Below, one piece after another: positions 35,939-36,809 of a stretch of 36,809 nt of DNA. The position numbers and the translations under genes are program-made. Under the pieces are notes generated by a model. It did no database searches. It was not told the origin of the DNA and saw only the letters and a program-made list of their open reading frames with translations. Source of the stretch: Planctomycetota bacterium (GTDB lineage Bacteria; Planctomycetota; Phycisphaerae; Sedimentisphaerales; Anaerobacaceae); the NCBI GenBank assembly GCA_012517265.1, contig JAAYVJ010000460.1:1-36809 (forward strand), written 5' to 3'. Within the stretch, counting starts at the first letter, position 1. Each line of letters begins with the position of its first letter.

Positions 35939-36742
35939 TCAGACCTGCCGGTTCCTGGCCACGTCAACGACCTCCGGAACGTGGAGTCGAGCGACCGTTT
36001 CCTCGGCCAGCGCCTCGTACTCCTGGGCCCCCTTGTTGTCCGGGGCGAAGGTGAGAATGGCCTGCCCCTGGCTGGGTGCCTCGGCCAGAGCAACGGATTT
36101 GTGAATAACCGTATTGAAAACCAGAGCGCCGAACAGGTCGCGAAGGCCGGTCTCAATCCGTTTGCTCAACGCGGTCCGGTCTTCGACGAACGTCAGGACC
36201 ACGCCCAGAGGCGCCACCCGGCAGGGATAGAACCGAGCCCGGATGTGGCGCATCGTGTCGAGGATGCGTTTCAGACCGTCCAGGGAATAGAAATGGGCCT
36301 GGACGGGGATGATCACGCCGGTGCTGGCCACCAGCGCGTTGATCATGAGCAGCCCCAGCGAGGGAGAACAATCGACCACGCAGAAGTCATAATCCCGGGC
36401 AACGCTTCGCAACTGCTCGCCCAGAATCAGTTCTTTTCCCGGCATCCCGCGAAGCGAAAGCTCCGCTCCCCCCAGAAGAATGTTGCTGGGCAGCAGGTGC
36501 AGCCGGGTGAGGCGCGTACCAATGGCGACCGCCGAGACCTTCAGGCAGTCCACCATGACGTGGTACGCGCTCTTGTCGAAGCCGTTCGGGTCGTAGCCCA
36601 GGCCGAGAGTCGCATGGCCCTGCGGATCGAAATCCACCAACAGCACCCTGTGCCCACGACCGGCAAGAGCGGCCGAGAGGTTGATGGCGGTGGTCGTCTT
36701 GCCGCAACCACCCTTCTGATTCGCAATTGCTATGATCTGCAT
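35939..36742 (-). CDS. ParA-family ATPase
   Basis: MQIIAIANQKGGCGKTTTAINLSAALAGRGHRVLLVDFDPQGHATLGLG; YDFCVVDCSPSLGLLMINAL; IPVQAHFYSLDGLKRILDTM. Confidence 0.93.
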   Translation of the reverse strand: MQIIAIANQKGGCGKTTTAINLSAALAGRGHRVLLVDFDPQGHATLGLGYDPNGFDKSAYHVMVDCLKVSAVAIGTRLTRLHLLPSNILLGGAELSLRGMPGKELILGEQLRSVARDYDFCVVDCSPSLGLLMINALVASTGVIIPVQAHFYSLDGLKRILDTMRHIRARFYPCRVAPLGVVLTFVEDRTALSKRIETGLRDLFGALVFNTVIHKSVALAEAPSQGQAILTFAPDNKGAQEYEALAEETVARLHVPEVVDVARNRQV

Positions 36743-36809
36743 TCCGCGGCGTCGCCAACTCGTGCCGCTACAGACAGGCACGCTTGTCCATATTCACCCT
36801 TGAACCCCA

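Noticed and set aside
1-36809. tRNA, rRNA, CRISPR or intact insertion sequence
   Set aside because: No T-loop-like GGTTCGAATCC in a tRNA context, no regularly spaced direct repeats, and no transposase-like ORF was found on reading either strand.

Overview
The window is a high-GC bacterial chromosomal segment. Its gene content (H-X9-DG fragment, DUF1080 protein, paired KS/FabZ/ACP cluster) suggests Planctomycetota, possibly Phycisphaerae-like, but that is inference. Main blocks: (i) a minus-strand operon of a polytopic SPFH protein, HflC-like and HflK-like proteins, and an edge-truncated heavy-metal P-type ATPase that is missing from the ORF track; (ii) a plus-strand type II fatty-acid/polyketide-like cassette (dehydratase, ACP, dehydratase, KS, KS) followed by serS; (iii) a near-complete minus-strand type II secretion operon (gspE-F-G-H-I-J-K-L-M, two GspC-like ORFs, a small ORF, gspD); (iv) an accessory tail with a HEAT-like basic protein, a NodIJ-like ABC exporter, a discoidin-like secreted protein, a His/Pro-rich lipoprotein, a truncated H-X9-DG pilin-like fragment, a double-DUF1080 protein, a lysozyme-like protein and a ParA ATPase. 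The strongest unusual signal is in block (ii). Its two FabZ-like proteins align without gaps around the active site and have complementary losses: one keeps the catalytic His but has Gln for Glu, the other keeps Glu but has Asn for His. The neighbouring KS pair has one member lacking a catalytic His, and the ACP carries an atypical insertion. Together these suggest an obligately heterodimeric acyl-chain-building system. No tRNA, rRNA, CRISPR array or intact transposon was recognised.
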